From NCBI RefSeq assembly GCF_002109495.1, contig NZ_LVJN01000020.1, positions 353,001-417,000 on the forward strand: DNA of 64,000 bases, given 5' to 3'. Positions within the stretch are counted from its first letter, which is position 1; every line of letters begins with the position of its first letter. The notes beneath the pieces are model-generated. The model was not told where the DNA came from and searched no databases. It was given only the letters and a program-made list of their open reading frames with translations. The stretch comes from Magnetofaba australis IT-1. GTDB lineage: Bacteria > Pseudomonadota > Magnetococcia > Magnetococcales > Magnetococcaceae. Below are positions 8,993 to 19,000 of this stretch, in pieces. Position numbers and translations under genes: made by a program.

Positions 8993-10426
8993 ATGAATGA
9001 AGCCCTTAACAAAGCCAATCTGGTCGCTGGTCAGGATTACAAAGTCGCCGATATGGCCCTGGCCGAATGGGGCCGTAAAGAGATTCAGATCGCCGAGACC
9101 GAAATGCCCGGCCTGATGGCCATTCGCGACGAGTTCCGCGCCGCGCAACCCCTCAAGGGCGCGCGCATCACCGGCTCGCTGCATATGACCATTCAGACCG
9201 CCGTGCTGATCGAGACCCTGGTGGATCTGGGCGCTCAGGTGCGTTGGGCCTCCTGCAACATCTTCTCCACCCAGGATCACGCCGCCGCCGCCATTGCCGC
9301 TGCGGGCGTGCCCGTCTATGCCTGGAAAGGCGAGACCCTGGAGGAGTACTGGTGGTGTACTGAGCAGGCGCTGGATTGGGGCAATGGCGAAGGCCCCAAC
9401 ATGATTCTGGACGACGGCGGCGACGCCACCCTGTTGGTGCACAAGGGCGCCGAGTACGAAAAAGCCGGCAAAGTGCCCGAGCCCACCGCTGAGGACAGCG
9501 AAGAGTGGACCGAGGTGCTCAAGCTGCTGGCCAAGAACTACGCCGAGAACCCCACCAAGTGGACCGAGATGGCCAAGGGGATCAAGGGCGTGACCGAGGA
9601 GACCACCACCGGCGTGCACCGTCTGTATCAGATGGAGAAATCCGGTGAGCTGATGTTCCCGGCCATGAACGTCAACGACTCAGTGACCAAGTCCAAATTC
9701 GACAACCTCTACGGTTGCCGCGAGTCTCTGCTGGACGGCATCAAGCGCGCCACTGACGTGATGGTGGCGGGCAAGATCTGCGTGGTGTTGGGTTATGGCG
9801 ACGTGGGCAAGGGTTGCGCGCAGGCCTTCCGCGGCATGGGCGCCACCACCTGGGTCACCGAGATCGACCCCATCTGCGCGCTGCAGGCGGCGATGGAAGG
9901 TTACCGCGTGGTGACCATGGACGAAGCCGCCTCTGTGGGCGATATCTTCGTCACCACCACCGGCAACTTCAACGTGATCGACCATGACCATATGGCGGCG
10001 ATGAAGGATGAAGCCATCGTCTGCAACATCGGTCACTTCGACAACGAGATCAACGTGGCCTCCCTGCGCACCTATGATTGGGACAACATCAAGCCGCAGG
10101 TGGACCACATCATCTTCCCCGACGGCAAGAAGATCACCCTGCTGGCGCAGGGCCGCCTGGTGAACCTGGGTTGCGCCACCGGCCACCCCAGCTTCGTGAT
10201 GTCCGCCAGCTTCACCAACCAGACTCTGGCGCAGATTGAGCTCTTCACCAAGAGCGAAGAGTACACCAACAACGTCTTCATTCTGCCCAAGATTCTGGAT
10301 GAGAAGGTGGCGCGTTTGCACCTCAAGAAGATTGGCGCGCACCTGACCACCCTGACCCAGAAGCAGGCCGATTATATTGGCGTGCCGGTGGAGGGTCCGT
10401 ACAAGCCTGCGCACTATCGCTACTAA
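8993..10426 (+). CDS. ahcY: S-adenosylhomocysteine hydrolase AhcY
   Basis: Splits S-adenosylhomocysteine into adenosine and homocysteine, completing the activated methyl cycle begun by MetK. The 477-residue protein shows the substrate-domain start [17 protein letters not shown], the substrate-contact segment [16 protein letters not shown], and the NAD-binding Rossmann motif [10 protein letters not shown]; the C-terminus ends in the conserved [10 protein letters not shown], where the Lys and Tyr of the family contact NAD of the neighbouring subunit. It starts at ATG 8993 with CAGGGAG as ribosome-binding site. A strong terminator closes the gene. Confidence 0.97.
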   Translation: MNEALNKANLVAGQDYKVADMALAEWGRKEIQIAETEMPGLMAIRDEFRAAQPLKGARITGSLHMTIQTAVLIETLVDLGAQVRWASCNIFSTQDHAAAAIAAAGVPVYAWKGETLEEYWWCTEQALDWGNGEGPNMILDDGGDATLLVHKGAEYEKAGKVPEPTAEDSEEWTEVLKLLAKNYAENPTKWTEMAKGIKGVTEETTTGVHRLYQMEKSGELMFPAMNVNDSVTKSKFDNLYGCRESLLDGIKRATDVMVAGKICVVLGYGDVGKGCAQAFRGMGATTWVTEIDPICALQAAMEGYRVVTMDEAASVGDIFVTTTGNFNVIDHDHMAAMKDEAIVCNIGHFDNEINVASLRTYDWDNIKPQVDHIIFPDGKKITLLAQGRLVNLGCATGHPSFVMSASFTNQTLAQIELFTKSEEYTNNVFILPKILDEKVARLHLKKIGAHLTTLTQKQADYIGVPVEGPYKPAHYRY

Positions 10427-10448
10427 GTCGCGCGAGGTAGAAATTAAG

Positions 10449-10481
10449 AGAGCCGTCCCGAAAGGGGCGGCTCTTTTTTTT
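10449..10481 (+). terminator. Rho-independent terminator of ahcY
   Basis: An 11-bp stem AGAGCCGTCCC / GGGGCGGCTCT (one G-T pair) with a GAAA loop is followed by an eight-T run. This is a textbook intrinsic terminator. Confidence 0.92.
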
Positions 10482-10492
10482 GCGCCAGCACG

Positions 10493-10799
10493 GAGTCAAA
10501 GTGTGTGCGTGACGCAGCTTGGTCTTGCGCTGTCTAACGGGCCGCCGACTGGTCGGCGGCGGGGTCTGGGGGCCGCTGCCCCCAGCGGGTGTGGGCAGCG
10601 CCCACGGTGTGGCAGTAGTCTTTAGCCGTTTCCCCATTGAAGAGAGTGGAGCCAGCAGGGAGTTGGAGAAGACGCTCGGAACGTCGAGCCAGCACGGAGG
10701 CCGTCGGGGAAACGGCGGGTGAGCAGGCCCGCAGGGCCGTCGTCCGCAGGACGGCGAATGCAGTAGGACTCAAAGCCAGGGAAAGTCAAAAAGTGTTTG
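10493..10799 (+). repeat. Left copy (A) of a ~300-bp inverted repeat
   Basis: This stretch recurs inverted at 12608-12924, with roughly 80% or more identity by eye and a few short indels. Both begin with GAGTCA, a short spacer and GTGTNTGCGTGACGC, contain the palindrome TGCGTGACGCA (10506-10516), and continue through short-loop hairpins (GCCGCCGAC/GTCGGCGGC, CTGGGGGC/GCCCCCAG, GTGGGC/GCCCAC). The 418 bp between ahcY and the pseudogene hold only the terminator and this repeat; no gene is credible here. The hairpin block is related to the intergenic repeats at 29979, 39701, 40593 and 42100. Confidence 0.85.
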
Positions 10800-11239
10800 C
10801 GGGCGGTGGTATGAAGAAATAAATCTCCGATTTCACAAGAATTCTTAGTCTTTACTTTCGGTGTATTGGTCTTTCTGTTTCTTTTCAGTTGAATTAATAA
10901 TGTTTCCTCTAGTGGCAATATCTTCTTTTATTATCGTATATTGTTTTTTCTTCTTTGATTTCTCATGATGCTCCATCCAAATGTTTGCACTATATTTATC
11001 AGCGATTTTCTTTATTGATTCTTCTGAGAAGCCAAATGTTTTTGCCAACATTGACACTAATCTTCCAGAACACTCAAATATTTCTAGGCTTGTCTGGTAG
11101 ATGTCTATAATAAGGCTCTCGCTTACTTCCTCTTTGCGGTCGAGAAAGCCCTGAAACTGCATGATATGGCCCGTGAGGGTTCCAAAATGCCCGTTGAGGA
11201 CATGATAGTCCACCTGTGCCGTAATTGGTAGTTTTGATA

Positions 11240-11247
11240 AAATATCG
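11240..11247. repeat. IS1 target-site duplication, left copy
   Basis: AAATATCG directly abuts the left IS end and recurs exactly at the right end. An 8-bp duplication is within the 8-9 bp usual for IS1. Confidence 0.93.
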
Positions 11248-11272
11248 GGTAGTGGCTCCGTTTAGCTGATCA

Positions 11273-11731
11273 CTATATTTCCAGACCAAACTCGTAGCGG
11301 TTGATAAACAGGCCAATGACCGTGTCGTGCATCACCTCGCATTTGGAGAAGCAGATGGTCTTTCTGGCCAGTCGCTTGATGCGAGTGCGCCAAGTCAGAT
11401 GCTTGCGCTCAATACGCTGAGTGTTGCGCTTGCCCACGAAATGATTTGGGGCCAATGGGACGCGATGGTAAGCGCCCCAATCATCGGTAAACAGGTTGGC
11501 GATGCCAAAAGGCTCCAGCAGTTTACGCAGCTCTTTGAGCACAGCATCTTTCCGAGTTCCGAAGACATATGCCAGGACGCGGCCTGACTGGCGTTCGATG
11601 GCATGCCAAATCCATCGAGGGTTGGCCTTGCTGCCGACATAGGACCACATTTCATCAGCTTCTGCTTGATCAACCCGAACCACGTCGACCGGCGTATCGG
11701 AAGCCAGTTCAGCCAGAAGTGGAAGATTCAC
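11273..11731 (-). CDS. insB: IS1 transposase catalytic part InsB (DDE), made as InsAB' fusion
   Basis: This frame holds the catalytic DDE core: Asp in ADEMWSYVG, Asp in LFTDDWGAYH and Glu in QRIERKHLTWRTRIKRLARKT. As in IS1, it has no good start of its own and is probably expressed by -1 frameshifting from insA at an A7C run (minus strand, 11754 to 11747). In the shifted frame insA residues ITREIKK pass into NTGISQVNLPLLAELASDTP. The first listed Met codon at 11731 is a GTG inside the overlap. The product cuts and joins the IS ends. Confidence 0.9.
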   Translation of the reverse strand: MNLPLLAELASDTPVDVVRVDQAEADEMWSYVGSKANPRWIWHAIERQSGRVLAYVFGTRKDAVLKELRKLLEPFGIANLFTDDWGAYHRVPLAPNHFVGKRNTQRIERKHLTWRTRIKRLARKTICFSKCEVMHDTVIGLFINRYEFGLEI

Positions 11732-12011
11732 CTGTGAGATTCCGGTGTTTTTTTATCTCTCGGGTGATGGTGTTGCGCCCGACACCCAGGACGCGAGAGG
11801 TGTCACGAATCCCAGCGCCGTTAAGAGTCATCTCAAGGATTTGACGTTTTACCTCTGGTTGACGCCCTTTGTGGGTGTAGGTCGTTTGGAAATAGCGGCG
11901 TTTACAGTCTGGATTGTCGCAGCGGAAGCGCGGCTTCCCATTGGACTGTTTGCCATTCTTTACAACGTTTTGGCTTCCACATTCTGGGCAATGCACGGTA
12001 ATCATGGCCAT
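11709..12011 (-). CDS. insA: IS1 DNA-binding protein InsA
   Basis: A 100-residue protein with an N-terminal zinc finger (CPECGSQ, then CDNPDC) and a helix-turn-helix (RDTSRVLGVGRNTITREIKKH). InsA binds the IS ends and represses transposition when made alone, and supplies the N-terminus of the InsAB' transposase after frameshifting. ATG 12011 is preceded by GGAG at good spacing. The final residues after the slippery run (HRNLTGESSTSG) are read only when no frameshift occurs. Confidence 0.9.
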   Translation of the reverse strand: MAMITVHCPECGSQNVVKNGKQSNGKPRFRCDNPDCKRRYFQTTYTHKGRQPEVKRQILEMTLNGAGIRDTSRVLGVGRNTITREIKKHRNLTGESSTSG

Positions 12012-12093
12012 CTGTTTTCTCCACTATCCATGTGAGAACGATGGCCAAATCCATGCAAGTTTTATACAAAATCAGCTAAACGGAGCCACTACC

Positions 12094-12101
12094 AAATATC
12101 G
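12094..12101. repeat. IS1 target-site duplication, right copy
   Basis: AAATATCG follows the right IS end and matches the left copy exactly. Confidence 0.93.
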
Positions 12102-12607
12102 TAAGGTAGCTTGTATTCTTTTATATAGTCCTGTATATAGCCCTCCATGTTTTTCAATTCTCGCGCCATCAATGCTGCGGATTTCTCTTTTTCAATTTTT
12201 ATTTCTGGGCTATTTGATTTCATGAACTCTGCAAAGCTAACATATAAATAATACCATTCATTAATTTCTGTATCCCCAGAATTAGAAACTCTCGATTGAA
12301 TGTCGTTTTCAATGCTTTTCATTTTATTGTTTGTGATGTTGAGCGCATCTTTAACATAACTTTTGGCTCCCAGGATTTTGCACATTAACGCAATATAGGA
12401 AGCAGCGATTTCGCTCCTTTCGCTTCTGACTTTGGCTTCGTGGTGTTTTGTATTAAAATAATAATTGGCAATTGCGGCGATCGATGCACCGACAATGGCT
12501 GATAAAAGATGTCCGAAACTAAACATATAAGTTCCATCGGTTATGTTTTCACAAATAATTTATATTGAGTATACTCTTAAGGGCTTGGTTGGCTAAGTTA
12601 ATTCCAG

Positions 12608-12924
12608 AAAACACTTTTCAACTTTCCCAAGCTCGAAGCTCTACTGCAGTTCGCCGCCCTGCGGGCGACGGCGCTGCGCGCCTGCTCACCCGCCGTTTCC
12701 CCAACGGCCTTCGTGCTGGCTTCTCGTTGCGCGCTTCTTATCCAACTTCGTACTGGCGCCCACCCTTGTTCAATGGGGAAACGGCCAAAGACTACTGCCA
12801 CTGCCACACCGTGGGCGCTGCCCACACCCGCTGGGGACAGCGGCCCCCAGACCCCGCCGCCGACCAGTCGGCGGCCCATTAGACAGTGTTGGGCCGACCT
12901 GCGTCACGCAAACACTTATGACTC
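12608..12924 (-). repeat. Right copy (B) of the ~300-bp inverted repeat
   Basis: Inverted counterpart of 10493-10799, with the palindrome TGCGTGACGCA at 12900-12910 and the same succession of hairpins. It has a 6-bp GTGGCA duplication and some substitutions compared with copy A. Its outer edge reaches over the stop codon of the neighbouring HD-GYP gene. The 389 bp from 12527 to 12915 hold this repeat and no gene. Confidence 0.85.
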
Positions 12925-14109
12925 GCCCAGCGAACGCACAAAATCCGTCAGCAACGCCTGATCAACCTTATCGCCCATCTTGCGCATCGCCCCCAGCGCC
13001 TTGAACGGCGTCATGGCGTCCCGCTTGCCCGTCTGGCTGGTCAGCGAGTCGTACACCTCCATAAACGCCACAATCCGCGACAGCAGCGGCAATCCCTCAT
13101 TGCGCAACCCCGCAGGGAAACCCTCTCCGTTAGGACACTCGTGATGTTGCGCCACAATCTGCGCCACCTGGTGATCCAATCCCGCCTGCTCCACACAGAA
13201 GCGCGCCCCCACCTCCGGGTGCTCCACCACCTCCTCATGCCAGGCCGGGTTGGCCTCAATCATCTCAAACATGTCTGTGGGGTCGAGAATGCGCCGTCCT
13301 ACGTCATGCAATAGAGCGCCCAGTCCCAAGACCGCCAAGTCAGCGTCGGGGAGATTCTTGTAGGCGCCCAACCCCATGCTCAACACACTCACGTTGACCG
13401 CATGGGTGAGGGTGTGGAAATTGTCCTGATCCCCCATCAACAGCCCATAGCAGCTATCCCTGTTGTTCAGAATGATGGGCAACGTCTGGGCAATGGCGGC
13501 TTCAGCGGCTTCGCGTCCCTTTGCGGGCTCGTCCGTATCGTAAGCGCCATAAGCGGCCAATTTCATCGATTCGCGCAGCAGCGTGCCGCCTGTGGCGTTG
13601 AGCGGGTCGTAAGTGGCCTGTTGCGCCAGCTGGGCTTGCAGAAAGGCTTGAAACGCCGCCAGATCCTGTTTGCGGATGAGCAGTTTATAAGCTTTGCTGC
13701 GGTGCGCGGGAAGTATTCGCTTCTCCACTCCCGGCAGATTGGGGGCCGCTGTGGGCACAGGCGCGCCTTTGTGCAGCCGGTAGAGGGTGATGGGCAGAGT
13801 CCACCCCTCTTGCAGTGCAGTGCGCGAGACTGGCACGAACTGCTCCTGACAGTAGCGCGCCAGCGGGTTCACCCCAGGCTTAAGCGGTTGATCCTGCACA
13901 AACGCAGCGGCGTATTTGCCATAATCTCGTGCATGGATGAAGACATGCTCGGTCCCGTTCTCACGCAAGCGGGAGACAACGGCGGACTCCATGGGCAGGT
14001 TGCCCTCGCGAAACAGCACGTATTCGGCGCCGCGAATGAGGAAGACGCTGAAGTCGTAAATCTTCTCTAAGGGCAATTCGGCGGTGGGAATCGGAATATA
14101 CGCTTCCAT
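12916..14109 (-). CDS. HD-GYP-type phosphodiesterase-like protein with GFP variant motif
   Basis: A 397-residue protein with an N-terminal DUF3391-like region (PIPTAELPLEKIYDFSVFLI) and a C-terminal HD-GYP domain. Metal-binding residues are in place: HTLTHAVNV, HDVGRR, the His of EHPEVG, the HHE triad and the Asp of VYDSL. The signature GDGYP is replaced by GEGFP. HD-GYP proteins normally hydrolyse cyclic di-GMP in the cytoplasm. I start at ATG 14109, where the conserved EAYIPIPTAEL begins; the frame is open to a TTG at 14196 but that looks like leader. Activity with the changed motif is uncertain. Confidence 0.8.
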   Translation of the reverse strand: MEAYIPIPTAELPLEKIYDFSVFLIRGAEYVLFREGNLPMESAVVSRLRENGTEHVFIHARDYGKYAAAFVQDQPLKPGVNPLARYCQEQFVPVSRTALQEGWTLPITLYRLHKGAPVPTAAPNLPGVEKRILPAHRSKAYKLLIRKQDLAAFQAFLQAQLAQQATYDPLNATGGTLLRESMKLAAYGAYDTDEPAKGREAAEAAIAQTLPIILNNRDSCYGLLMGDQDNFHTLTHAVNVSVLSMGLGAYKNLPDADLAVLGLGALLHDVGRRILDPTDMFEMIEANPAWHEEVVEHPEVGARFCVEQAGLDHQVAQIVAQHHECPNGEGFPAGLRNEGLPLLSRIVAFMEVYDSLTSQTGKRDAMTPFKALGAMRKMGDKVDQALLTDFVRSLGES

Positions 14110-14272
14110 TTTGGCGGTCTCGTCAAATGGCGCGGCTTGATGGGGCTGCAGCCTCAGTTTAAGAACGTGTTGCGTCGAGATTATAATAAGTGTCAAGAAT
14201 GCAGAACGAAAGAGGCTTATTAAATCAATGCTTGGCCACGTCTATGAAGCTCGGCGGCGGCGCAGACGCGCG

Positions 14273-15322
14273 TTAGCGAATGGGCGCGTAGTTATCCAGC
14301 AGGGTCAATAGCGCAAACCCCGTCGCCATGGCGGGCAGTCCCGTCTGGTCGCTGAGTTGCGCCGTCAGGGAGGGGAAGTCGCGCGGATGTTGAGCGCGAT
14401 AAGAGCGCAGCGCCTCCACCCAGCGCGACAGACGGCGATCCCCATGGGTCACTTTCAGGTCCATGATCCAGTTGTTGGGGAATCCGGCGGACTGATTGGT
14501 GAAAAAGGTCTGCGCCGAGCGGGTGATGGCCAGCACCTCCTGTGGCGAGAACTCAAAAATCGGCTCGCGCTCGGCGTAGGCGACCACATTGTCGAAACTC
14601 CCGGCGATGTCTGAGCCGCACCATCCGGCGGTCAGCTCCAACATCACGCGGGTCTGCGCCACACGGTCCATCTCGAGGTCTTTGAGATGCACGCGGGCGA
14701 TGTCGGCGACATCAATCACCACATGGCGCGGCTGCGCGTCAAAGAAGGCTTTGACGCCCTGCACATAGCGGTTGGGGGTGTTGCGCGGCGGCAGGTAGTG
14801 GGTGTTGTAGACATAGCGCCAGATCTCGCCAATGACCTGATCGCGGTCATCCACGAACTGCACCCGCACGCCGATGCGCGCACGGTCGTCGGTCCCGCCC
14901 ATGACCCGCTCGGGGATCATGTCCAGCTCCAGGCGGTCGATGGGACGGTTGAACACGCGCCAGATCTGCCACGGGGCCTGGCTGCGGCTCTCCTGCACCA
15001 GAATGCGGCCATCCTGCAGCGACACCGGGGTCATCTGATACACCGCCACCTGGGGCGGCGGCGGCGCCACGCCCGCCTCGGCCAGGGTTTCACACCCTTC
15101 TGGGGCGCGGCCAATCAGCCAGCCGTTGCCGATAATGGGGCCGGGGGCGCGATTGAAATCATCCACAAAGAACTTCTGTGAGCCAAATTGCGGCGCTTCA
15201 GCCTGCGCCGCGCGCGGGGCGGCCGACCACAGCACGGTGAAGCAGGCCGCCGCCAACAGCAACGAGGAGACGCGGGAGGAGACAGCGGCGTTCTTGGGCA
15301 TGGGATGCGGTATCCTGCTCAC
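14273..15322 (-). CDS. Secreted protein of unknown function
   Basis: A 349-residue protein with a signal peptide (SLLLAAACFTVLWSAAPRAAQA) and a mature part rich in beta-strand and aromatic residues, including FFVDDFNRAPGPIIGNGW and a later GWCGSD. The first mature third resembles concanavalin/LamG-like jellyroll domains that hold a glycan, but I do not recognise a named family. Its GTG start overlaps the stop of the upstream transglycosylase as GTGA, so the two are translationally coupled and may act together on the envelope. An ATG at 15301 is an alternative start. Confidence 0.7.
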   Translation of the reverse strand: MSRIPHPMPKNAAVSSRVSSLLLAAACFTVLWSAAPRAAQAEAPQFGSQKFFVDDFNRAPGPIIGNGWLIGRAPEGCETLAEAGVAPPPPQVAVYQMTPVSLQDGRILVQESRSQAPWQIWRVFNRPIDRLELDMIPERVMGGTDDRARIGVRVQFVDDRDQVIGEIWRYVYNTHYLPPRNTPNRYVQGVKAFFDAQPRHVVIDVADIARVHLKDLEMDRVAQTRVMLELTAGWCGSDIAGSFDNVVAYAEREPIFEFSPQEVLAITRSAQTFFTNQSAGFPNNWIMDLKVTHGDRRLSRWVEALRSYRAQHPRDFPSLTAQLSDQTGLPAMATGFALLTLLDNYAPIR

Positions 15323-15936
15323 ATGGCGCGTTGATATTGGCGATAGTAACGCAGCACTTTGGCCACGTAGTTCTGTGTTTCCGGGTAAGGAGGAATGCGA
15401 TTGCCGTACTTTTTTACCGCGCCTTCTCCCGCATTGTAAGCAGCCAGGGTCAGACGCAGATCGTTGTTGTACATCAGCATCAGTTTGCGCAGGTGCTTTG
15501 AACCGGCGCGCACGTTGGCGCTGGGGTCGCGGCGATTGCGCACGCCGTACTGTGCGGCGGTGCGGGGCATCAACTGCATCAGCCCTACTGCGCCCTTATG
15601 GGACTCGGCGTCGGGATTGAAGCTGGACTCCACGCGAATCACCGCGCGCACCAGGGCCGGGTCGATGCGATTGCGCCGCGCCTCTTTATAAATCAGGCTG
15701 GCGTACTTGCCCGAATAGACCCCTTTGCGCCGACCGTCGCTCTCCACCCGCATCAAGCGCCGATAGCGTTTATCCGAGGGCTTGTTGGAGATGTGAATAA
15801 CGCCATCCTTGTCCACAAAGGCGTAGATGTCCGCCAGCGCTGGCTGCGGCGCAGTCAGGACAATCCACGCCAATGCCACGCCAACCAGAAGCGCTGGGGC
15901 GCGCAGAGGGGAGAAGGATGGCAAAAGTCGTTTCAT
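15319..15936 (-). CDS. Lytic transglycosylase (SLT domain) with DUF4124-like N-terminus
   Basis: Cuts the glycan strands of peptidoglycan in the periplasm. A signal peptide (LLVGVALAWIVLTAPQPALA) precedes a short DUF4124 motif (DIYAFVDKDGVIHISNKP) and then a soluble lytic transglycosylase domain. The catalytic Glu is in RVESSFNP, followed by GAVGLMQLMPRTA and AYNAGEGAV, the three SLT motifs. The length of 205 residues from ATG 15936 fits this MltE/Slt-C subgroup. The downstream secreted gene overlaps it by four bases. The frame is open to 15996, but 15936 starts just before the signal peptide. Confidence 0.9.
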   Translation of the reverse strand: MKRLLPSFSPLRAPALLVGVALAWIVLTAPQPALADIYAFVDKDGVIHISNKPSDKRYRRLMRVESDGRRKGVYSGKYASLIYKEARRNRIDPALVRAVIRVESSFNPDAESHKGAVGLMQLMPRTAAQYGVRNRRDPSANVRAGSKHLRKLMLMYNNDLRLTLAAYNAGEGAVKKYGNRIPPYPETQNYVAKVLRYYRQYQRAM

Positions 15937-16041
15937 GGTTCGCAATGTGACGCACGGATCATGGTCTTGCTGTGTATGCCGCCGCATCGCCTGCATGCGA
16001 TCAACGCCAACTCCCTTTTTATCAAGAGTGTCGGGATTTTG

Positions 16042-19000
16042 TCAAATTTGGCCGCCTGGGCGGGGCTGGGATTGCGTCTGTTGCGGCGTGATCGCCTCCA
16101 GTAGACGCAGTTTGCGAATGGGCTTGGTCAGGCACATGTCGCAGCCAGCTTGGATCATGCGCTCTTGCACTTCCCGCATGGCGTGCGCGGTCAGGCCGAT
16201 GATGCGGGCGGCGGGCCACTCATTGCGCGCTTCCAACTCACGGATCTGGGTTGCGGCGGCATAACCATCCATGCCGGGCATCTGTACATCCATCAACACC
16301 ACGTCGGGACGCTCCTCTGCATAGCGCTGAATCGCCTGTTCGCCATTGGTCGCCTCCAGTAGACGGTGCGGCGTGTGTTTGAGAAAGCTGCGAATCAGGA
16401 AGCGATTGTCCTCGGAGTCATCGGTAATCAGCACCGTCAGAAGCGCTTCGGCGGAGGCGCTCCAACTGGCGGCGCGCCCTGGATTGACGAGTTCGGATGG
16501 GATTTTCGGGGTCTGCTCTCCTGCGTGCATCTGCGCGTGTGGCAAGGGTAGGGCGAGGTGAAACACGCTGCCGGATTGTCCATCGCTCACCACCCAGAGA
16601 TGACCATCCATCATGTCCGTGAGGTGGCGACAGATGGAGAGACCCAGGCCCGATCCCCCCATGCCTGCTTCATCCTTGGCGTGGGCCTGGGCAAAGGGTT
16701 CAAAAATCGCCTCCTGTTGGTCCAGCGGAACGCCGGGACCGTCGTCGATAACGCGGAAGTGGAAGATGGATTCGGCGTCTTCGGCGTGCTCGACCTCTAA
16801 CCGCACGCCGCCACTGCGGGTGAATTTGATGGCGTTGCCCAGCAGATTGAGCAGAATTTGGCGCAGGCGCTGCGCGTCGCCCAGGAACAGCGCATCGGCG
16901 TCGTCGCAGTAGGACTGCTCCAGCATCAACCCTTTGCGTTCCGCGCGCACGGCGAGGATGTCGCAGGTGGCGGAGGCCAACTGTTTCAGGTTGAAGGGTT
17001 CTGGCTCCAATTGCAGTTGGCCCGCCTCGATTTTGGAGAGATCCAGAATGTCGTTGATCAGCGCCAGCAAGGTTTCTCCCGCATGGTTGATGGTGCGCAC
17101 ATAGCCGCGCTGTTCGGCGTTCAATTCGCCTTCAGAGAGCATCTCGCTCATCCCCAGCACGGCGTTCATGGGGGTGCGAATATCGTGGCTCATGGCGGCC
17201 AGGAAACGACTCTTTTCACGACTGGCGGCTTCGGCTTCCAGTTTGGCGGCGCGCAGGCTTTCCATCATCTCCTGCTGCATGGTGACATCGGTGGCCGCTT
17301 CCAGTCGCGCCGGGCCGCCATCGACCCAGGTGATCACACTGACGCGCGCGGCGTACCAGCGTTGGTTGAAGGCGTTGCGATAGAGCGTGACTGCGCTGCG
17401 TGAGGCCACCAGCGCATTGCTCTGGAACCCAGCCGACTTGGCGGCTTCCAGCGAGTCGCCATACAAGCGCCAGCACGGTTCGCCTGCTGGCGTCATGCTG
17501 CGTCCATGCAGGTTGACGAACAGCACCTCATGGGTGCGCAGCGAGGCCACCAGCACAATGCCGTCAATGCCGTCCAGAATCGTTTGTAGACGTTGATGCG
17601 ATGCGGCCAGTTTACTGCGGTTCTCCTGCAGCGAGCGCTCGGCGCGTCGGCGGTCGGTGATATCGTGGACAATGGAGTAGAGCAGGTCGCCCTGCTCGGT
17701 GTGAATGGGTCCGGAGTGCACCTCCACATCACGCTCTTCGCCATTGGCCAACCGATGACGGAAGAAGAAGTGGGTGCGCTCTTCCGAGCGCGCCGCACTC
17801 ATCTCCTCGGCTACCTCTTGTGGCGTGAGCGTGTTGATCTGATCGATGCGCATGCTCTGCAGCTGCTCGCGGGAGTAGCCATAGAACTCCAGGGCGGCCT
17901 GGTTGGCGTCCATAACGCGCCCATCGGCGGGGTCGATGAGTAGCTCTACCGCTTTATTTTGATAGAACAGTTGCCGGTGGCGCGTTTCGCTTTCGGCCAA
18001 CGCCAACTCCAAATTCTTGCGTTCCGTGATGTCGCTGTGGGCGCCCACGGCGCGCAGGGGCTTGCCTGCGATATCCCGCTCCACCACGCGTCCCCGGGTG
18101 AGAATCCACACCCAGTGGCCCTCAGCGTGGCGCATGCGGAACTCGCGGCTGTATGCCCCAGAGCCGTTGAGAAGCTCCTTTTGCAATTTTGCCACGGTGG
18201 CGTCCCGGTCATCCGGGTGGATGCGCGACTCCCATGCCGTGTAGTCGTTAAGGTCAGTCCGGTCGGGATCCAGTCCCACCATCTCCAACCACCGGGGGCT
18301 GTAATAGACATGCCCGCTGGCGATATTCCAATCCCAGATGCCATCACCGGAACCGAGCATGGCGTACTGCAGGCGCTGCTCCTGTTCGCGCAGCGAGGAT
18401 TCCCGTTCATGCCACTCCGTGATGTTGACGTGGGAGCCCACCATGCGCAGCGGACGTCCCTGGGCGTCACGTTCGCTGATGAGCCCGCGTGAGAGGATCC
18501 AACACCAGCTCCCGTCAGCGCGACGCACCCGATACTCCTGCCTGTAGCTGCTGGCGCGTCCTTCGACATAGTTTTTCAATGCGGTGGTGGCGGCATCCCG
18601 ATCATCTGGGTGCAGGAGGCCTATCCATGTGTCCACATGGGGCGTCAGGGCGCCGGGCGGGTAGCCCAGAACGGTTTCCGAATGGGGGCTGAACTCGGCG
18701 CGGCCGCTGAGAATATGCCACTCCCACATGGCCCCTTCGGTGCTCGCCAGGGCCAAATTGAGCTGCTCGGCGCGTTGACGCAGACGAAATAGCTCGGCGT
18801 GCTGTTTATCGTATTGGTCCGACAGCAGCGCCAGTTCATGGCTTTGGGCGTCCAGGTCTGCGTTGTTGTGAGTCTTTTGCTGGATGTTGCGCGAGCGGAG
18901 AGCCAGCAGTGTTGCTGAGGCGAGCAGCGCCAGTGCGGTCAGGCCCAGCCAGGGCGCGGGGGAGGGCGTGGGATTGTGCAGTTTGGCGGCGTGCGGCGGG

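Larger units (their letters stand above)
11248..12093 (-). mobile_element. IS1-family insertion sequence, 846 bp, apparently intact
   Basis: The element is bounded by perfect 23-bp terminal inverted repeats (11248-11270 and 12071-12093) beginning GGTAGTGGCTCCG, with AAATATCG duplicated outside. It carries insA and insB on the minus strand, overlapping in different frames, as in IS1. Its length is a little over the 768 bp of classical IS1. Both reading frames are open, so it may still be active. Confidence 0.95.
10845..12526 (-). pseudogene. Membrane-anchored protein of unknown function, split by IS1
   Basis: The upstream part (stop in IS DNA at 12089) begins MFSFGHLLSAIVGASIAAI and runs to LPYDI. 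The downstream part resumes as LSKLPITAQVDYHVLNG and ends at 10845. Removing the IS and one copy of the 8-bp target duplication joins the two in the same frame, giving about 275 residues, so a single gene was interrupted. The product would have one N-terminal membrane helix (residues 5-23), then a mostly helical, charged cytoplasmic region and a lysine-rich tail. I do not recognise the family. The gene is clearly richer in A+T than its neighbours and lies alone between two inverted repeats, which suggests horizontal acquisition. Confidence 0.85.

Noticed and set aside
12565-12961. Short plus-strand frames in repeat B and plus-strand frames in repeat A
   Set aside because: They are translations of the same hairpin repeat in different frames and have no ribosome sites.
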